From NCBI GenBank assembly GCA_026724425.1, contig JAIUCV010000392.1, positions 682,001 through 746,000 of the forward strand: a stretch of 64,000 nucleotides of DNA, read 5' to 3'. A model generated the notes under the pieces. The model searched no databases and had not been told where the DNA came from. It saw nothing but the letters and a program-made list of their open reading frames with translations. Position numbers and translations under genes: made by a program. The stretch is from Erythrophleum ivorense. Taxonomy: Eukaryota; Streptophyta; Magnoliopsida; Fabales; Fabaceae. Shown piece by piece: positions 1 through 11,980 of the stretch (position 1 is the first letter of the stretch; each line of letters begins with the position of its first letter).

Positions 1-1495
1 CAATCAAGCATCTTGTTGCTTGTGCCAAAGCCCAAACCTTCACCATTAAAATGTTAGCCTATAACTAGGGTAAGATATGAAATTTTAATAACCAAAGGAA
101 ATTTCCATCCACATAGGGAAAAAGTATAGAATTGTACATGGTAAAATCACCAATTCATCATATCATATTTAGCATATCAAAAGTAACAAGTTTGATAATG
201 ATTTTCATAGGTCAATAACTAAGTTAGTGGGCAGGACACACATGCGAGGCCCAAAAAATCCCACAAGTAGTCAAGACACCCTTGCAAGGTCCACATACTA
301 ACCATTCTACTATAGCACACCTATGAGGTCCATAGTAGTTATCAGGATACACACATGAGGTCTATAATGAAATATACACAAGTACTCAGACTTAACATGG
401 TATTACATAAAACATCAACAAGTATATAGAAGCTTTAAACATGGTTCCACAATAAATATAAATAGAATTAAACCCTGGTTACCTTAAACAATGTTCTCCA
501 CTTCCAATTAGCCTCTAACAACCACCAAGTAGAAACACAAGTCTATAAAAACCATAAATAACCAACATATATGCATCAACCAAAAGGGACCCTTTACTTT
601 AATTCACTTAAAAACCCAATAATCACTTAATTTCAACTTATCCAAACTTCCAAGTGTCACAAAACACCAATTTGAGTTCAAGAGAACAAACTAACATAGT
701 GGGTCATCACTTCCTCATGAATTTTTGCCTATGTAAATTCACTCATAAAAAAAAATTCAACCATGAAGATGAATATAACACAAAATAACATTACAAATGG
801 AGGGCATTTACTTATCTAATGAATGATTAAGCCTCTTCTTCTACTAATCTACCAAGAGCACACAAAAATCCTTAAATCTAAAAACTTAAGGTTTTATCAA
901 CCATCACCAAATCAAGAGTAGTTTAGTTTAAATAAAAGTGGAGAAGGATAAGAACATTTTTGTCTTCACTCACTTGAGCCAAATCTTGTGTCTTTTCACT
1001 AGATTAAAACTTTAAAGTGTGCAAACCCTAACTCTTTCTCCCCACATACAATTTCCTTCTTTCCCTTAAATTATTTAGGATGTGATTGAAAAATGAGAGT
1101 GTGGAAGGTTAAAGTTGTATTTAGGGGTTAAATTGGGCCATGGGTTAGGTCTTGGATATGGGTTTTAGGCCATTTAGGTCTTAAGCTCTACTAAATTTAA
1201 GTTAGGCCTCTCTAAAATTCTATTTTTAGGCAATTCCATTTAGGCTTAATTAAATGTTGGGGATTAATGGGCTACAAATAATTTTCCAAGGATAAACTAT
1301 TAATTTCCACTTAAATAGATTTTCAACTAGTAAATAAATTTATTTTTCTAAATTAAATCATAAATTAATTACTCATCCATTAATAATTTATTTATTTTCT
1401 CCTAAAATTCCTAATTTAGGTACTTTTCTTCAAAAATATTTAATTAAATTATTTTCTCTTAATAATCCATATTAATACATTTTGGAATGTTACAC
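1..1495 (-). mobile_element. Family-A LTR, partial (cut by window edge)
   Basis: This is the terminal part of a long LTR. It ends at 1495 in TTTTGGAATGTTACA, which matches the ends of the two better-bounded family-A copies at 21563 and 30953 (GGAGTGTTACA and CAGGTGTTACA). It also shares their layout of short blocks rich in GGCC(T/C)TTAGG and 'tgggcc' near the end. Read on the - strand the LTR starts TGTAACATTCC, as expected for a TG...CA element. No protein-coding stretch is visible. The other end and any TSD lie outside the window, so solo versus full-length status is unknown. The orientation is inferred from splice-donor-like and promoter-like layout in the other copies. Confidence 0.6.
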
Positions 1496-1816
1496 TAGCA
1501 ACGATTAGTCTTAGTTGTAGTTAGGGTCATGAAGTCATAACCACATTTTTTTAGTTAATTGTGGTTAGGACAAAGTTGTCCTAGCTATGGTTAGCCATAA
1601 TTATCATTAAGACAAGGCCTAACGACAGTTTAAGTGGAACCATTGTTAAGCATAATGTGTCTAAACCACGATTAGATAAAACTATGGTTAGGGCAATGTC
1701 CCATAATAATGATTAATTTAACCATCATTAAGACCTATCTTCACAATGATTTTAGTAATCATCATTAGAACACCATTGCTAAACCCTTTCTTTCTTTCTT
1801 TCTTTTTTGTAGTAAG
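1494..1816. repeat. CACTA-like terminus with subterminal repeats
   Basis: The stretch opens with CACTAGCAACGATTAG and closes with TTTTTTGTAGTA, the reverse complement of a CACTACAAAAAA-type end with one changed base. Between them short variants of 'aaccatggttag / aaccatcattaag' recur in both orientations every 20-30 bases. Such subterminal arrays are typical of CACTA (En/Spm) transposons. It could be a small non-autonomous element or one end of a larger, disrupted one. The first two bases overlap the last two of the family-A LTR, so the left boundary may be coincidental. Confidence 0.4.
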
Positions 1817-2324
1817 CCAGAGCCAATAGAAATTCTAGGAGTCATATTAGGTAATCTAAATTTACAAAAGATAGGCAAAATAAACTAATATAAATAAAAA
1901 TAAGTATGTTAGAGTTAGGTCCTACAAAAAAATGTATTTGATATGCTTACATGTCTACTCATAATTAATTTGGTGCACTTATCTTTGACAAATTGAGTTT
2001 ACCTAAAAATTTGTCATATGCATTTGATCCTTGAATTTAGTTTACCATGCTTAACCCAAAATATTTCTAGTTTTTGTGTAGGGTTATGGTTTAGGAAAAC
2101 AAGAAAATAAAATAAATGAAACAAATAAAAATCAGATAATAAATAAAACATATAACTATAGTTACATAGTAACAAGAAATAAATTAAACAAATAAAAATT
2201 AGAAAAATGAAAAGCCAATTTCTATATGGGACAAGACATGAACTTTTAGGAAATCCAAGCCTTAACCTTGGTTTTCTAGAGACTTGGGTTTTCATAACAA
2301 TGATTGTTATACTTCTAGGACCAT

Positions 2325-2920
2325 TGCCCATCAGCATTGGAACCATCATCCCTAGTAATATTTTTTATGATATACTTTGGAGAAAGCAACATTGTTTTTG
2401 TTTCTTGAAGTACATTATCGAAATTGAAGTAATCCACCAAATTGAAGTTGTGAATACTAACATTGTTTTTGGAAATTGTTAATAAAATAACAATCCCAAG
2501 TTTTGAACTAAAATATAATCATGTTCATTGGGTTATACATCCAAGATCTTGAACATAACTATAGTTTGTTAGAATTGTATCAACAATGTGTTCTCATGTG
2601 AAATTATACTATTCATAGGAGAATGTAACATTGGCACAATTTTAATGGATTATAATGCCATTTAAGATCATGGATGTGTAGCCCAAAGAACTTATTCCCA
2701 TTTTAGTTCAAAACGTGGTAAGAGTATTTAGAACATTGTTATTGTCCTATTAACTGTTGTCCTATGTACTAAATATTCTGATGTGCTTCAAGAAGAGGAA
2801 ATGATTTCAGTTCTCCTACCTTTGATTTGGTGGAATTTTAAGGATGAGCTTCAAAAAGCAAAAATGATATTGCTTTCTTCAAAGCACATCCTTAAAATAT
2901 TGCTGGGAATATGGCAAAAT
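2325..2920. repeat. Imperfect long inverted repeat (foldback)
   Basis: The segment at about 2325-2580 is repeated in reverse complement at about 2640-2920. Matching landmarks include CTTTGGAGAAAGCAACATTG against the reverse complement CTTTGAAGAAAGCAATATC. Also 'ccaccaaattgaag' matches 'ccaccaaatcaaag', and 'ttgggttatacatccaagatcttgaa' corresponds to 'ttgggctacacatccatgatcttaaa'. A third, degraded copy in the second orientation lies at about 4245-4650. The small open frames here are not credible genes. The structure could be a foldback element or internal sequence of the CACTA-like element around it. Confidence 0.5.
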
Positions 2921-2960
2921 TCCAATGCTGATATGAGCAACCATCCTAGACACTAGACAA

Positions 2961-4233
2961 TCGACCACGAAAAATTATATGTGTTTCCGCAAGTGCACGG
3001 GTCGGATCAAATAATTCAATGATAAGTATGAGTATCGTTCCCACGAAAAATGACTTAAATGCAATTAGGCAATGCATAACCCACTTTCATCCACGTTAAG
3101 CAACCAATTAAGCAATTCATGACTTATAACTAATTTTAAAATAAAACAATTTAAAGAAAACTTGGTTGGCAAAGAAAATTTAGACAAAAATCCAATGTTT
3201 TGAAGTTATCTAGAGCCACTATTCCCTTGATACTTACTAGAACTTAATTACTTGTTCAATTGCAATTAATTATCACCTTGTGGGTTAAGAGATTCATAAG
3301 CTATAACCGTCCATTGATGTAATTATAGCCCTACTCTTCCCTAAAATCTAAGTGTCTTTAGAATTAGGTTAGAGTGCATTAATAATATAACCCTCTACAA
3401 ACCAATTAAGGCAATTAGGTATATTTCTATCCTAATTATAAATTAGAATAATCTAAACTTAATCTATCCAACTCTTAGGTTCAATTAGAACTCCTTTTTC
3501 AAGGTAAATTCCAATTACCCAAATCAAATCCAAGAGGTGGCCAATCTCTAAGTAAGTATTAAGCAAGAAAAGGATACACAAAGCTCAAATCATTACAATC
3601 AACAAGAAAAACAAAGATCTAGTTCACATCAAGTTCATAGTGCTCTAAGTAAAGAGAAGTTTAGCTATATATAACTAAATCTAATAATGAATCCTAATCA
3701 AATACATAGAGAAGATGTAGAAAAGTAGAGAAAGCAAATAAAGGAATGAGAGATATGTAGAAAATTGAGCTCCCCCTTGGATTCTTCCTCTTCCTTCACT
3801 CCTCCAAGCTTAATGAACTACCAAAACCTCCCAAAAATGCCTCCTAGACATTCAGAAACCTTCTCTGCTGCAGAATGTCGAAAAACCTAGCTGCATCTCC
3901 CATTTTCTATCCTCATTAATCAAAACGCAAAGTTTTGACGCCGATTTTCGCAGCCTCATCTTCAAATAAAGTGATCGTATCTTTGCCTAGAACTTAAGAA
4001 CAAAATAATGGCTTCTAGATCCTCATAGATAATAATTCTGAAACAAGAAATATTTTTCATTAATGCAACATCTACTCAATCATAATTAATCACAATTAAC
4101 TTAATTTCTCTCTTTCACTTTTAATTCCCTAAATTATTTAAAAATAGTGAATAAATCCCACTAAAACTTTAATGGATGACTCCCAAATTCAATCAAATTG
4201 ACTATAAGTAATACAAAATATTGAGAGTCATCA
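2961..4233 (-). mobile_element. Solo-LTR-like insertion, 1.27 kb
   Basis: The insertion is flanked by the direct repeat GACAA (2956-2960 and 4234-4238), extendable to the 8-base AGACAATC at 2955-2962 and 4233-4240. Read on the - strand it begins TGATGACTCTCAAT and ends near GTGGTCGA, so the start fits an LTR but the end is one or two bases from the expected CA. It contains a 'gtatcgttcccacga' block near the left end and a TATATATA box at about 3666, both frequent in plant LTRs. The flanking inverted-repeat sequence resumes after the insertion. There is no internal coding domain, hence the solo-LTR call. Confidence 0.5.
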
Positions 4234-4244
4234 GACAATCATTC

Positions 4245-4650
4245 TTGGAGAAAACCTAGGTCCTTAGAAAATTAAGGTTGGGCCTTAGGTTTACCTAAGC
4301 ACATCATGATAACATTCCACATTGAAATGTTCCCACATCCTTGAATTACACCACATCACTTTGCTCAATGAGAGATTATAATTCCTTTCTTCTTATTCAT
4401 GTGAAGTGGGTTACAAAATATTCCTGACTTTGATTTATCTTTCCCATATTTTGAATTAAAATGAGATAGTGATCGATGAAATGCACATCACGATCATGAA
4501 CTATATGGACAATCATACTAATGAGCATGCTATTTAAGATCATGATGTTTGACCCATTGAATGCATTTTCATTTTAGTTCAGAACTTAGGAAAGATAAAA
4601 TCGAAGTTGGGAACATTTAGTAATTCATTTAGTATCATTTAAAAAGTGAA
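4245..4650. repeat. Third copy of the inverted-repeat unit
   Basis: This block matches the second arm of the 2325-2920 repeat. Shared pieces include 'tttaagatcatg', 'cattttagttcagaac' and a GAAAACCTAGGTCC block that is the reverse complement of the GACTTGGGTTTTC block near 2280. It continues the sequence interrupted by the 1.27-kb insertion. Confidence 0.4.
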
Positions 4651-4679
4651 TGAGTTCAAATTTCTTTTTTAGCAAGTTC

Positions 4680-5045
4680 TTTTTTGTTGTAGTGAGGGGC
4701 TAGCAAGGGAATTTCCTTGACATATAGCGAGGGAATTCCTCCACAATTACCTCATTGAATAGTAAGGCATACTCCCTTGCAACTTCCTTGCTATATTGCA
4801 AGAGATATTCCCTCACAATACTCTCATGAAATAGAGGGAATTGATTAAAAATTAGCAATCAAATTGGCAAGAGATTTTCTTGCTTTATTTGGCCAGCGAG
4901 GGATTAAGGAGGAAAAAATTCCCTCACTACATACTGATTGATATATAGCAAGGGATTGATTCTCTGTTGTTCCCTTGCTAAATCCTTGCTAAAACTAAAT
5001 AGTGAGGGAATTGCTCTTCACTAAATTCTATTTTTCTTTTATTGT
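4680..5045. repeat. Array of subterminal repeats next to a CACTA-type end
   Basis: TTTTTTGTTGTAGTG ending near 4695 is the reverse complement of CACTACAACAAAAAA, a classic plant CACTA terminus. To its right, variants of 'tagcgagggaatt' and 'cccttgctat' recur in both orientations up to about 5020. Such short alternating motifs usually bind the transposase at the ends of CACTA elements. No transposase gene is present nearby, so this is an end fragment or a non-autonomous copy. Confidence 0.45.
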
Positions 5046-5835
5046 TACCTCTCTATTGTTTTGTGTGTCCTAAATGCAATCTAGGATAAACCTAAAGGGA
5101 TGATGTTGGAAGAGGTGGGGTATAATCTCTTTGAACTCTTTTTTTTCAACCTATCCGCAGAGGTCGACTTATTGAAGTCTTGGAATCCATTCCATACTGG
5201 ATATGGTAGTGAAAGAACCTGAAATCTCACATATGCTTTATCAAAGGAAATTAAAATCCACCTCCTCTAATGTTTCGATTACTCACAAACATACTACACA
5301 ATTAGATGAAAAATCTCTTATTCCTTTGGTACCAAGACTCGTAATAATACCTCCACATGTATTCCTTTTGTAGAAAAATCAACCTAAAAAGGCTGGGAGT
5401 CTGAGACTCAATGAAAAAATGAACGTACCTAGTCTTTTTATTCTCTGCTCAACAAGAAAATTTAGAAGTATACAAGAAGATGAACCTAAAAAAATTTGCA
5501 AGATGGAAGTCTCTCGTAATTAATTAAGGAGGAGGTTAGCAATAATATGCTCATATTTTATATTCCTCCTAAAAGAGAGCGTATGATAATTACTAGCTCC
5601 AAATGACCTCTAGAAAAAAAAGGGCCCTGTCTCCTAAACCTGCGTGTTCCATTCCCTCTAGCTGTTAGTTTTTTGCCACTTAGGTAGTTTGGCTCTGTCC
5701 TTGTTGGGGCTTTATTTTTTTTTCACACCTTGAATTTTCCTTTTGTTATAGTAATCACAAATGTAGTTTGGATTTATGTTCTATTGGGGTTTATTGAAAA
5801 TTCCTATTTTGTACGGGGAAAAAAAAAACGATCTA

Positions 5836-5930
5836 ACCAAGTCGGTCAATACTCTTTGGACTATTTATGAACATAGAATAAAAAAAACCAAGTCAGTCAA
5901 CACACTTTGGACTATTCTTGAATGTAGAAA
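5836..5930. repeat. Two-copy tandem duplication, about 51-base period
   Basis: Two adjacent copies of a unit beginning 'accaagtc(g/a)gtcaa', containing 'ctttggactatt' and ending near 'gaa(c/t)(a/g)tagaa' lie head to tail. They differ at several positions, so the duplication is not recent. Confidence 0.7.
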
Positions 5931-6199
5931 ATGGATCAAAATGCTGGAAATTATTATTGGTTCATTAGTGAACGAAATTTATTATTAATAAAAGTGTATT
6001 GGGGTTCCTTCGGAGGAGATGCTGGGTCGCTTTGCCCCTTGTCAATCAACTTCGTTTGCTTTGCCCAAATAAAGTTTGATTGGTTTGAATTGACTATAGT
6101 CGTTATTGCAAATGGATGGAGCTATAAAGCTTCTCCCCATAGATGGAGAAAGATCGTAATCTAAATATCTTTATTTTGCTAAAATCAGACAAAATCTGA

Positions 6200-6200
6200 A

Positions 6201-6244
<44 letters not shown>
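6200..6244. repeat. ATT trinucleotide microsatellite
   Basis: About fifteen uninterrupted ATT units, a simple-sequence repeat likely to be length-polymorphic. Confidence 0.95.
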
Positions 6245-9200
6245 GAATTGGAAGTTACACATAAGTTGAACATTTTTACAGCATATAGTAAGAGGTTGTG
6301 TAAAATAAATTTTTATGATCATACTGATAAATTTTAAAGTGATCCCATTGTTCAATTTCTTAAAAAGTCGACCACTCCATAAAAGTTTATATATTTATTT
6401 GTGAATATTTGATTGTATATTTTTCTCAAATTTTACATGATAAATTTAATTGCTCTAATTATAATTATAGTAATATTCATCCATATAGGCTAAAGTAATA
6501 ACTTAAAAAATTAATTTTTTGTTTTGACTTAAAATATTAATTACATTGGATTTTTTGTAATTCAATTATATATATATATTGATGCGTAACAGTATTATTT
6601 GATCATTGGCGTTCTTTTTTATATATCCAATAAAGTTAAAAAATATATTACCAGTTTGCTTGGCCCTTTTTACCCAACTTCAAAATTTCGTCCACTATAC
6701 AAGGTTAAAATTGTACATTTAACTATTTGATTTAATTAGCTGAAGTTTCTAAATGTGGTCTAGACCTAACGGTGAAAGTGTGAGTTGTTAGTAGAAACTT
6801 TTTATGTTACTTGTTTTATCAAGGATTTTAGATATCATATTTAAAAGTAGAAGCGGAAGGATAACATTGAATTCAGTTACAAATCATGGAAGAAATAACT
6901 CGACTGATTGATAATAAAGGAATTAAAATTAACTTTACATTGAATATTAAGAATAATGAAAACACAAATTAAGCCACAAAATAATTTCATATGACATCGC
7001 TTTAGACTCCGAGGGTTGGTTTGCCTGTGGAATTAAACATGTGATATATAATTAAATATCATCTATTAATACTATAGGTGTAAATTTAATCTTGTCAATT
7101 TTTTTAGTTATATCATAAGAAATTAAATGATTTTGTGAAATCAAGCTCTCTTGTCAACAAATGCATTTAGAGATCACTAATTTTTCTAGTTTATAATCTG
7201 ATAATTAAAACTATATAAATGAGAATATCAAAATAACATATTAATTGTGATTAATTAAACATTTAAAAAATTATGCTCTTCATAAATTAGTTTTAAATTT
7301 TTTATAAACAAATTAGTAAATGGGCTGATTTGATTGGTGAGGTAAATTAATTAATGTATTTATCCGAAAACTACTTGTAGGATTACTTATAGCTCAAAAC
7401 ACATAGCCAAATAATTGAAAGCAATCCAAGATGATGAATTTTGTGTAAGAACAGACCTAGATACCTAGTAGAGTGTCCTTGATAAAAATTCTTCGATTGC
7501 ACCAAAACTGTATGATATCCACATTGAAGCCAAGCTTTGCTATCAACTCTTTGAATAAAGAAAATTTCTCTAGTATTGTTATGTAAATTTTCTTTTTTGC
7601 TGTAATGTTTATATAGACATGAACAAAATATTATTTTAACTCTTAAGCGCTCATCATGTCCTACAAATTAAGAAGCAGTAAATTGAGATAATGCACAACT
7701 ATCCTATTTGATAGTATTAGGTGCAACATCTTGTAAATATCAAATTTTGAATTTTTTTTTCCTATTTTAAATAGCATTTCTTTAATAATGATCCTATGTA
7801 TTATTTATATTCTTGATGTTAGCAAAAATATATAATGATATTCCATTTGGATTAAAATTTATTTATTTGATTAAATTAAATTCTCTAATTTAATTATCAA
7901 ATAATAAATTAAATAATCCTCTAACAAGGATTAGAACATTAGTTAGTGTGTGACCCCATAAATTTAATACTAAGCCCATAGTGAATTAGTCAAACCAATT
8001 TACTAATTAAGGTTAGCGTCTAATAACACTCCTTAATATCTAAATAGCAAAAGTAAAATATTTTACTCTCAAGAACCTTTAGAAAAATAATGTAATATTT
8101 CTTTCCGTTATTCCAACTCTAGATTAACCTTAGAGTACTGTGGTATAACTGTCAAACTTTAATTGGTCATCATCTCTATTTCAAGTTAATTATAATTAAC
8201 TAATAAATGACTTAAGAAACTCTTTTCTTCATTCATTCAATTGCCCTCCCCAGGGTCTTAATTTTGTTGTTATAATTATAGAGCTCAACCTTCTTGATCA
8301 ATCGTTAATTTTACAAGTATTTTGTCATACACAATATCCATTCAACTAGCACCCTAGGCATCAGGTGTCTAGGATCAAAATACAATAAATGACTTGTTAA
8401 TTACGTTGTTAATTTCGAGTTTAAGGATACTTTTGCATTATGTTCTTCATGAGAATATCCTATTGACAGTTTAAAGGTAATATTAACCATTATGAATTCC
8501 TAATTGAGTTAGTTCAATGATTATACCTATATATATATAATTTAATAAATGAGATCTTTTAATCTCTATCCAATAGTGACCATCACATATATGTTGATAT
8601 ATCTGGATTACTAATGTCATATTTTTAATGATCTTATGATAAAAAATAATATAGATTAAATTGTGAAAGGCTTATCTCTCACTATCATAATCTCTATCAT
8701 GATGACCAAGTTCTAAATTTAATCAAAGACCTTATTATATTAATTAAATAATAAAATAATAAAAATGGCAGCAAAACAATGAATCCTACACCATTTATCA
8801 AAAAAAAAAAAAAAAGGAATCGATGTCTATATCAAATTATTTTCGATCATTCACGGGTGTCATTGCGGGACCTGGCAGGCAAATGAAAGCCTTTTTTTTT
8901 TTGGCCCATTAATTTACTGGTGCTTAGCTGTCAATATCATGAAACTTACATATTGTCAAGTAGTTTCTTTATTCCTTATTCTTTTTTCTACCGGAAACTT
9001 TATTCTTCCTTCTTTATTCTAACCTACATATTCATGTTAAATAAAAAAAACATAAAAATTAGCATATATTTCATTATTTATTATTAATTAATAAGTACAA
9101 AATAGAGAATAAGATATTTGTTGATCATATGTTATTAAAAATTTAACTTGAGATATTAAAATAAATAATCTTTAATTATTAAAATATCCTCTTGAAAACC

Positions 9201-11814
9201 TTTTTCTTTTTTGGGTGCAGCATAAGAGATCTTTAACTTGATTCCTCTCTTTTCTAATCACTCCAGCCCTACCCAATTGATTAATTTTCATATTTTATTT
9301 TTTTAATAATTCATTATTTAATTTCTGCCCCTCCAGACTTGAATAAAGCTTGTGAAGGTTAAAAGGATTTGTGCCATATTTTTTTCTTTTGTCGAACTAT
9401 ATTTGATAATATGAGGAAGTATTAAATTAATCAAAGTATAGCTTAATCAAAACGTAGTCATCAAATTAATGATTTTATTTTTGTTTAGTAGTAGATAATT
9501 TGATAATAAAATATTGATTTGGAGTTACTTAAAAAATAGTGTATTTGTTTTAGCTGCATTAGCTAGTTTGATATTTGTAACCTGTTTAACTTTTAGGGCA
9601 ATAACAATTATTTTTTTAATCCTAAAATCACGTGAAAACTATTCCAAGTTCGTATCCCCATAATTCCCTACCTTTCTTTGAGTAAATGTTGCATGGTCTT
9701 TAATTTTGTGAAGATTGATTCCCACATGATGATGGCCAAAATTAACAGTGAATTTTCTTTCTCATAATATAGAATATTGTTCTAGAACTAACAGAGAAAA
9801 ATCAGCCAATTATTTCTCATTTAATAAAGTGCGCAAGCTACTTTTCTATTAGGGAAAATGTATGAGAGCTTTTCGTTGCATATCCTTAAAATCCTAAAAT
9901 CAATATATTGTCACAATAATTCATTTCTTTAATCAGTCCAAAGCAACTCATAAAGTGGATCATAAAACCATAACACTATACAGTCATCACAACTTGATAA
10001 TAAATAAAAATGATAATCATAATATTGACTTTTACAATTTTGGCCCTAAAAAATTGATTTTACCATTATTATTATTATTACTAAAAAATTAATATATGCT
10101 TAAATATATAAGTCTTCTAAAAAAATTGTGGATGGATGATTGACAGTTGAAGGCAAAGAAAAAACAAAAGCCAAAATGCCATTGTTCACTCGCCCTAAAA
10201 CTTGAATAAGTAGTTTTGTGACTCTTCAGCTTAATTTGTGTAAGAGGAAGTGGTATAGAGTTCTACATAGAATTTCCAAGGCATACCTATAAGCGTGCCT
10301 AAAGTGAGGACGCTCACATGATAATAGACAAAATCCTTATTTTACGGATATTAATCAATTACAAATTGTTAAACGAATAAAGCTTGTAGTCATTAGAAAA
10401 GAAAAAAAAATGATCCTTTTTGTTGCAAAATGTTCACACTGCTAGTGATTTGAAAAGTCCCTATTTCAAATTATTATTGTTATTTTCTTTAGCAAAAAAA
10501 AAAAAGAGAAACTATCTTTCTTGGACTTGCCTGATTTATACGTGTATATCTACGGAAACTATAACCGATTTTATGTTAATCAGCTTTCATGTTATCCAAT
10601 GGTGAGAGCTAATTAATACATAAATGATCTTTTTTTTTTCTTGGTGTCATTATATAAAAAAAATACTGATTATTTTTTAAAAGAATTCCATGATCATAAG
10701 CAGTTGAAGTTTGTGTAGCTACTCAAAAATATATATTACTTTTAATTTTTGGATATATTACTTTTAATTTGTGGGGATACTAACCCGCAAATAATAATGG
10801 AAAAAATTATAAAGATAGAAAAAGGTAATGAGATCGAGGTGTCAAAGATAGCTGAAAAATATTAATTATATTTTTGTACTATTAAAAAGTTCAGCATTAT
10901 TGCTATTTATATCTTAATAAATAAACAATTTATCTAAAATTTAAATTTTAATTCAACCATGATATAAAACTAAGTCATTTAATTTTTTCTAAAAATTGAA
11001 TTAAATTATATAATAGTAATATTGAGTGTTAGGTACATCGAAAACGTACTCTCTCCAAGCAAGGTAAATCAATTGAAGCAATTATCAAGACCCCAACTGA
11101 GACGTCTAGGAAAAAGTGGTTTTCTTATCTGTCCTTTCAATCCTAACTGAACGAAGTAAAGGCCAAAAGATTTCCCTAATTAACAATGCTATACAGCTGA
11201 TTGTGATGGAAACAATTAATGATAGAAACTTCATGACGGAGGACTTATCTAGTGCTATAGTTTTCTTTCTTGTTCATTATTTTTCGTATCTAATATACCC
11301 ACAGGACCACCCTTTTGCCCTTCTGATGCCTTTGGAGATAACCATCACCACCCCTTTATTTATCTTTTGATGACTCACAACTACAGCAATCCCACTTACT
11401 CCCCACTCCTCCACAAATTAATCCAAAAGCAAGACATGAACAAGGTAAAAGAAAAATAAGGAAGGTAGATTTGACAGTTGAGTGAGTTTTAATTTTTATT
11501 TTATACAAAAAATTTTATTAAACTTGCATTAAAATCATTCAACAATTAATAAAAGTCAAATATATATTAACTCAGTAGTTAAGGAAGTATTCTCTTTAGT
11601 TAATATTCTAAATATATTAGATCAATATAGGGGTAAAAAATGTGTGCCGATCCATAATTAAATATAATCATTATGATCCCTGAAAATCGAAGAAAAATAA
11701 ATGTAGGAATATTAAGTTTGTGAATTTATGGCGAGTAACCATATCTAGCGGCCTCTTCTACTTTTGCTTCCACAATCATATTACTCGACTACTTACGTCT
11801 AGTTCCTGACGACC

Positions 11815-11822
11815 TTACGTAA
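11815..11822. promoter_or_regulatory. ACGT-core palindrome upstream of PDLP
   Basis: TTACGTAA is a perfect palindrome with the ACGT core recognised by plant bZIP factors, 159 bases upstream of the start codon. A second TTACGT lies about 22 bases further upstream. Between here and the ATG the sequence becomes rich in CT and CA ('ctctctcactcactctcac'), which suits a plant 5' leader. No clear TATA box was found. Function is inferred from position and motif only. Confidence 0.25.
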
Positions 11823-11980
11823 ATTCACATCCAAGCAACCATAAGGATTTTCTCTCTCACTCACTCTCACACTCAAACACAGACACAAAGGAAACACAAC
11901 CTTCCACACTGTGATCAATCTTTTTCATACCCAAATTCAATTCTCTGATCTCACAGCCCCACACACCGTCAAACACAAGC

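Larger units (their letters stand above)
5046..11839. other. AT-rich intergenic DNA without recognisable genes
   Basis: No open frame here has protein-like composition or a recognisable motif; the longest run 60-84 codons and are low-complexity. Contents seen are a 51-base tandem duplication near 5836, an ATT microsatellite near 6200, long A or T runs (for example 8800), and from about 6760 to 8760 sequence with LTR-like texture ('gaagcggaagg', repeated 'ctctaatttaatt' blocks) whose borders could not be set. The last kilobase is the likely upstream region of the PDLP gene. Confidence 0.6.

Noticed and set aside
2014..2482. Overlapping frames on both strands (membrane-like on the - strand)
   Set aside because: They fall in the inverted-repeat region; the hydrophobic run is translated A/T-rich sequence.
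5776..6164. Two overlapping + strand frames as a small gene
   Set aside because: They arise partly from the 51-base duplication and show no recognisable domain or plausible start context.
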